Positions 51,646-54,526 of a stretch of 54,526 bases of DNA are shown in pieces. A program made the position numbers and the translations under genes. Source of the stretch: Parcubacteria group bacterium GW2011_GWA2_38_13b. Lineage in GTDB: Bacteria > Patescibacteriota > Minisyncoccia > GWA2-38-13b. The stretch spans positions 126,393 to 180,918 of the forward strand of contig LBUF02000001.1 in NCBI GenBank assembly GCA_000992445.2, in the 5' to 3' direction. Position 1 is the stretch's first letter, and each line of letters starts with the position of its first letter. The notes under the pieces are model-generated. The model had not been told where the DNA came from and made no database searches. It saw only the letters and a program-made list of their open reading frames with translations.

Positions 51646-53157
51646 ATGCTTTATTTTATTATTGTTTCCGTATTTTTATCGCTTTACGCGGTGTTATCGT
51701 GGCGTTATTTTCGTTACGGATTTTTTTTCCTTATTTTTTATTTCCCGTTTCAAATTGCCCTAAATCCTCCAGTTGCCGGTGTTGATATTGCCACCGGCAG
51801 ACTAATGATTATAACGTTATTTTTTATTTGTATTGCTAAATTTTTTAATTTGACAAAGGAATCGCGAACGCAATTATCAGTAAAAATAAAAAAAGATAAA
51901 ATTGGCTGGCTATTGCTGGTATTTTTATTTTTTAGCGCTTTATCTGTTTTGTGGAGCGAAAATTGGGTTTGGGGTTTGCGTAAGTGGTTGGTTTTCGTTT
52001 CCATAACTCCGTTTTATTGGGTGACGCTTTATGCGTTATTTACAGAAAGCGATGGCGGAAAAAATTCGTTGCGAACCGCTGTTGCGCCAAAATCAACCAT
52101 ATTTTTTATGTCATTGTCCGCGTTTTTGGCCGCCATTTCGGCTTTGGTTCAGTTTCTCGGTCAGTTTATTTGGAACGGCGACGTGGTTTTTCATTTTTGG
52201 GCGCGAAATTTTTTCCCTGTTTTTTTAGGACAGGAATTTGGCGCAACGGTTTTTCGCTATCAAAGTTGGTTTGCAGATATTTCCGGTAAAACAATTATGC
52301 GGGCTGTCGGATTTTTTCCCGATCCCCATACTTTCGGATTTTATATCGGTTTAACCGCGCCGTTGGCGCTTTCCGGAATATTTTATTTTTGGTCTGAAGA
52401 TAAAATTATTTATTTGGCGGGGATTTTATGTTTATTCGCGGCGACTGTTTTAACATTTTCCCGATCCGCTTATTTGGGCCTCATCGCGGGAATATTTATT
52501 TTTTTTATTTTACGGTTTAAAGGTGAAGCAAAAAAAAAGAGCGTTATTCTCGCGCTGATTTTCATAGCGATAATATTAAGTGGCGCGTTATACCCCCCTG
52601 TTTATAATCGTTTTCATTCTATTTTTAATGTTGAAGAAATTTCCAATGCCGGAAGATTAAAGAATTGGCGCGAGGCGTGGTCTGTTGTAGAAAAATATCC
52701 AGTATATGGTTCCGGTATTGGCAGTTATCAATTAAACCTTAATGAAAAAGAAGAAACATTAAATAATCTGAAGCGAAAAGATATTTTCAGCGGCGTCATC
52801 GCCGATTGGTTTTATGATAATAAAAGCGGCGATTATTTCGGGGATAATTACCGCACGCCCATATACGCGCACAATCTTTATTTGGATATTTGGGCGGAAA
52901 TGGGAATTATCGGTTTATTGTTGTGGATAGGAATTTTCGCGGTAATGTTTTGGGAAAACGCGAAGATTTTATTCAGCGGCATTATAATTGACAAACTTAA
53001 TACCGCGTATTTAATCGGAACAATGGCGGCGTTATTTTGGTTTATCGTCCAAAGTTTTTTTGACACGGCTATTTATTCCCCTATCGTTTTGCCGGTATTG
53101 ATGACAGTTTTGGCAATCAACGCATTTTTAACGCTAAATGTGAAACAGCGCGTATGA
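51646..53157 (+). CDS. O-antigen polymerase/ligase family protein
   Basis: A 503-residue membrane protein with about 12 transmembrane helices. The Wzy_C region is recognisable: AVGFFPDPHTFGFYIG, LTFSRSAYLGL, then the large loop with VYGSGIGSYQLNL and YAHNLYLDIWAEMGIIGLLLWIG, where the conserved HNLYLDIWAE motif lies. Such proteins polymerise or ligate surface glycans; which of the two cannot be told. The stop overlaps the start of the next, related gene by 4 bases (ATGA), so the two are translated together. Confidence 0.85.
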   Translation: MLYFIIVSVFLSLYAVLSWRYFRYGFFFLIFYFPFQIALNPPVAGVDIATGRLMIITLFFICIAKFFNLTKESRTQLSVKIKKDKIGWLLLVFLFFSALSVLWSENWVWGLRKWLVFVSITPFYWVTLYALFTESDGGKNSLRTAVAPKSTIFFMSLSAFLAAISALVQFLGQFIWNGDVVFHFWARNFFPVFLGQEFGATVFRYQSWFADISGKTIMRAVGFFPDPHTFGFYIGLTAPLALSGIFYFWSEDKIIYLAGILCLFAATVLTFSRSAYLGLIAGIFIFFILRFKGEAKKKSVILALIFIAIILSGALYPPVYNRFHSIFNVEEISNAGRLKNWREAWSVVEKYPVYGSGIGSYQLNLNEKEETLNNLKRKDIFSGVIADWFYDNKSGDYFGDNYRTPIYAHNLYLDIWAEMGIIGLLLWIGIFAVMFWENAKILFSGIIIDKLNTAYLIGTMAALFWFIVQSFFDTAIYSPIVLPVLMTVLAINAFLTLNVKQRV

Positions 53158-54365
53158 TATTTTATTTATTAAATTTTATTGTTTTTGCGATACCCGCTTA
53201 TTTGATCCGGTTTTCATTTTTTGGCGTGCCGTTTACTTTTCTTGAAATTTTGATTTATATTTTATTTATTGTTTGGCTTTTTCAATTCAAAAAGGGGCGG
53301 AAAATAAATTTTGATGCCAAAATTTGGATACCCGTTTTATTATTATTTTACGGCGCCACTCTTTCCACTATTTTTTCTTCAAATTTGATCGCGTCCGCCG
53401 GTATTTGGAAGGGATATTTTTTGGGTCCTTTATTGTTTTTTACCGTATTTCTTGATGTTTTTGGGCGTATGGACGCAAAAAAGCAGGACTTAAAGATTGA
53501 TATTTTATTGCGCTGGTTTTTGTTTTCCGGATATTTAGTGGCAATAATCGCTTCCGCGTATTTATTATCCGGAAATTTAACTTATGACGGCCGATTGAGC
53601 GCTTTTTACTTGTCGCCCAATCATTTGGCGATGTTTTTAGCGCCGGTTTTTTTGGTTAATTTATATTTTTTCTTTAAAGCAAATGGGACAAGAAAAGCGG
53701 TTTTATTTTTGGGAATGGCATTGATGGTTTTATTGCTTTACGCGACCGGTTCTTCCGGCGCGTGGGTCGGTTTATTCGTTGGCATATTGCTTTGGTTGTT
53801 TTTAAAATATCGGATATTTTTAAGATATCCGCAGTTGTTTAATAGAAAAGGGGTTGCTTGTTTTTTTGGTTTTTTGGTTCTTTTATCCGTTGCGGTAATA
53901 TTGAAGCTTTCGGCCGTTGCCGATTATTTTAACAATGGAGGCCGGTCGTCTTTGCATTCCCGTTTGATGATTTGGCGAAGCGCGACGAAAATTTTAAGCG
54001 ATAATTGGATTTTAGGCATTGGACCGGGAATGTTTCAGGAATATTATTTGGCATATCAAAAATACTTTATTCCCTATTTAGAGTGGGCCGTTTCCCAGCC
54101 TCATAATATTTTTTTGGCATTTTGGTTGCAAACCGGCGTTTTGGGGATAATTGGTTTTATATATATGATTATTATGCTGTATTCTAGCGCAAGTATAAAA
54201 AATTATAAGGAACTTTATTTGTTGGTTATTTCTTTTTTAACTTATTTTCTTGTTCATGGTTTAGTGGATACGATTTATTGGAAAAACGATTTGGCTTTAA
54301 TGTTTTGGTTTTTTGCGGGGATCGTGGTAATTTTTTCGTTTAGTGATAAGGTAAAAAATAAATAA
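53154..54365 (+). CDS. Second O-antigen polymerase/ligase family protein
   Basis: A 403-residue membrane protein with about 10-11 helices and the same Wzy_C pattern: FYLSPNHLAMFLAP, ATGSSGAWVGLF, SRLMIWRSATKIL, LGIGPGMFQEYY and QPHNIFLAFWLQTGVLGIIGF with the loop histidine. It is coupled to the previous gene by an ATGA overlap. Two consecutive but not identical members suggest one polymerase and one ligase acting on the glycan flipped by the upstream Wzx-like protein. A hairpin follows the stop. Confidence 0.85.
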   Translation: MIFYLLNFIVFAIPAYLIRFSFFGVPFTFLEILIYILFIVWLFQFKKGRKINFDAKIWIPVLLLFYGATLSTIFSSNLIASAGIWKGYFLGPLLFFTVFLDVFGRMDAKKQDLKIDILLRWFLFSGYLVAIIASAYLLSGNLTYDGRLSAFYLSPNHLAMFLAPVFLVNLYFFFKANGTRKAVLFLGMALMVLLLYATGSSGAWVGLFVGILLWLFLKYRIFLRYPQLFNRKGVACFFGFLVLLSVAVILKLSAVADYFNNGGRSSLHSRLMIWRSATKILSDNWILGIGPGMFQEYYLAYQKYFIPYLEWAVSQPHNIFLAFWLQTGVLGIIGFIYMIIMLYSSASIKNYKELYLLVISFLTYFLVHGLVDTIYWKNDLALMFWFFAGIVVIFSFSDKVKNK

Positions 54366-54404
54366 AAGAAACAATTCCGGTTGATAAAATCTGGATTGTT
54401 TCTT
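54365..54404. terminator. Convergent terminator-like hairpin
   Basis: AAAGAAACAATTCC (54365-54378) pairs with GGATTGTTTCTTT (54392-54404) with one bulged T. It lies between the plus-strand glycan gene and the minus-strand partial gene, so it can serve both. Confidence 0.55.
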
Positions 54405-54413
54405 TACCGCCGG

Positions 54414-54526
54414 TTAACGTTCAATAGCTTTATTGTAGTTTCCCACTTTTGTTATTCCGGATTCTATAAAATATTCTTTGATTGTTCCTTGGGTAGTTTT
54501 AGCTGTAAATGAAGCGCGGAACCAGT
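54414..54526 (-). CDS. C-terminal end of a gene cut by the window edge
   Basis: On the minus strand the last 37 codons of an open frame read WFRASFTAKTTQGTIKE, YFIESGITKVGN and YNKAIER, then TAA at 54414-54416. The sequence is not low complexity and codon use is like the neighbours, and it ends just before the shared hairpin. Its 5' end lies beyond the window. The family is not recognised from this tail. Confidence 0.45.
   Translation of the reverse strand, partial: WFRASFTAKTTQGTIKEYFIESGITKVGNYNKAIER

Overview
The window looks like a chromosome segment from a Candidate Phyla Radiation (Patescibacteria) bacterium, most like the Parcubacteria. The reasons are A+T-rich DNA, tightly packed short genes, several proteins typical of these genomes (TrbC-like pilin-type protein, EndoQ, tandem type IV pilus ATPase, 7TM/ATP-grasp pair), no biosynthetic pathways, and dispersed intergenic repeats whose translation reads NPVR...LTG. 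TGA works as a stop throughout, so the code is standard rather than the UGA-Gly code of Gracilibacteria/SR1. The species call is inference.

Layout. 1-2.5 kb: small pilin-like membrane protein, tRNA-Leu, a lone dihydroorotate dehydrogenase of foreign appearance, a small membrane protein and tRNA-Ile(UAU). 2.5-11.8 kb: ftsH, an SPFH/band-7 protein, EndoQ, a half-size MFS protein, tRNA-Lys, a coiled-coil protein, the tRNA CCA-adding enzyme and tRNA-Pro. 11.8-15.1 kb: an island-like stretch after tRNA-Pro with a small HTH regulator, a single-chain restriction-modification enzyme and a highly structured GC-rich non-coding block. 15-19 kb: UMF1-type MFS transporter, a peroxiredoxin/superoxide dismutase pair behind a good promoter, and an unknown gene with a structured leader. 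19-28.3 kb (minus strand): O-antigen ligase, MgtC, a SLOG protein, a beta-CASP nuclease, a DUF3048 protein, mutM, a receiver domain, polA and tsaE.

28.4-42.3 kb: DHH phosphoesterase and a double GspE/PilB ATPase, a 155-nt element with a perfect 22-bp closing stem, ruvB, small membrane and PH-domain proteins, yebC, ruvC, a 7TM protein with an ATP-grasp/retropepsin fusion, tyrS and a class A penicillin-binding protein. 42.2-54.5 kb: the probable replication origin, with dnaA-dnaN-dciA-like and an 880-aa unknown on the minus strand and rpmH-rnpA-yidD-yidC-khpB on the plus strand. These are followed by a flippase and two O-antigen polymerase/ligase-like genes, and the C-terminus of one more gene enters from the right edge.

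Functionally the window is dominated by replication and repair (dnaA, dnaN, polA, ruvB, ruvC, mutM, EndoQ), membrane protein biogenesis and quality control (yidC, yidD, ftsH, SPFH), tRNA maturation (rnpA, cca, tsaE, tyrS), cell-envelope and surface glycan assembly, and oxidative stress defence. The most unusual signals lie outside or across the genes. They are a dispersed three-arm inverted repeat in the leaders of ftsH and tyrS, perfect palindromes inserted in frame inside two genes (O-antigen ligase and tsaE), a heptanucleotide repeat in the O-antigen ligase that could cause phase variation, the 155-nt structured element before ruvB, and broken tRNA halves.
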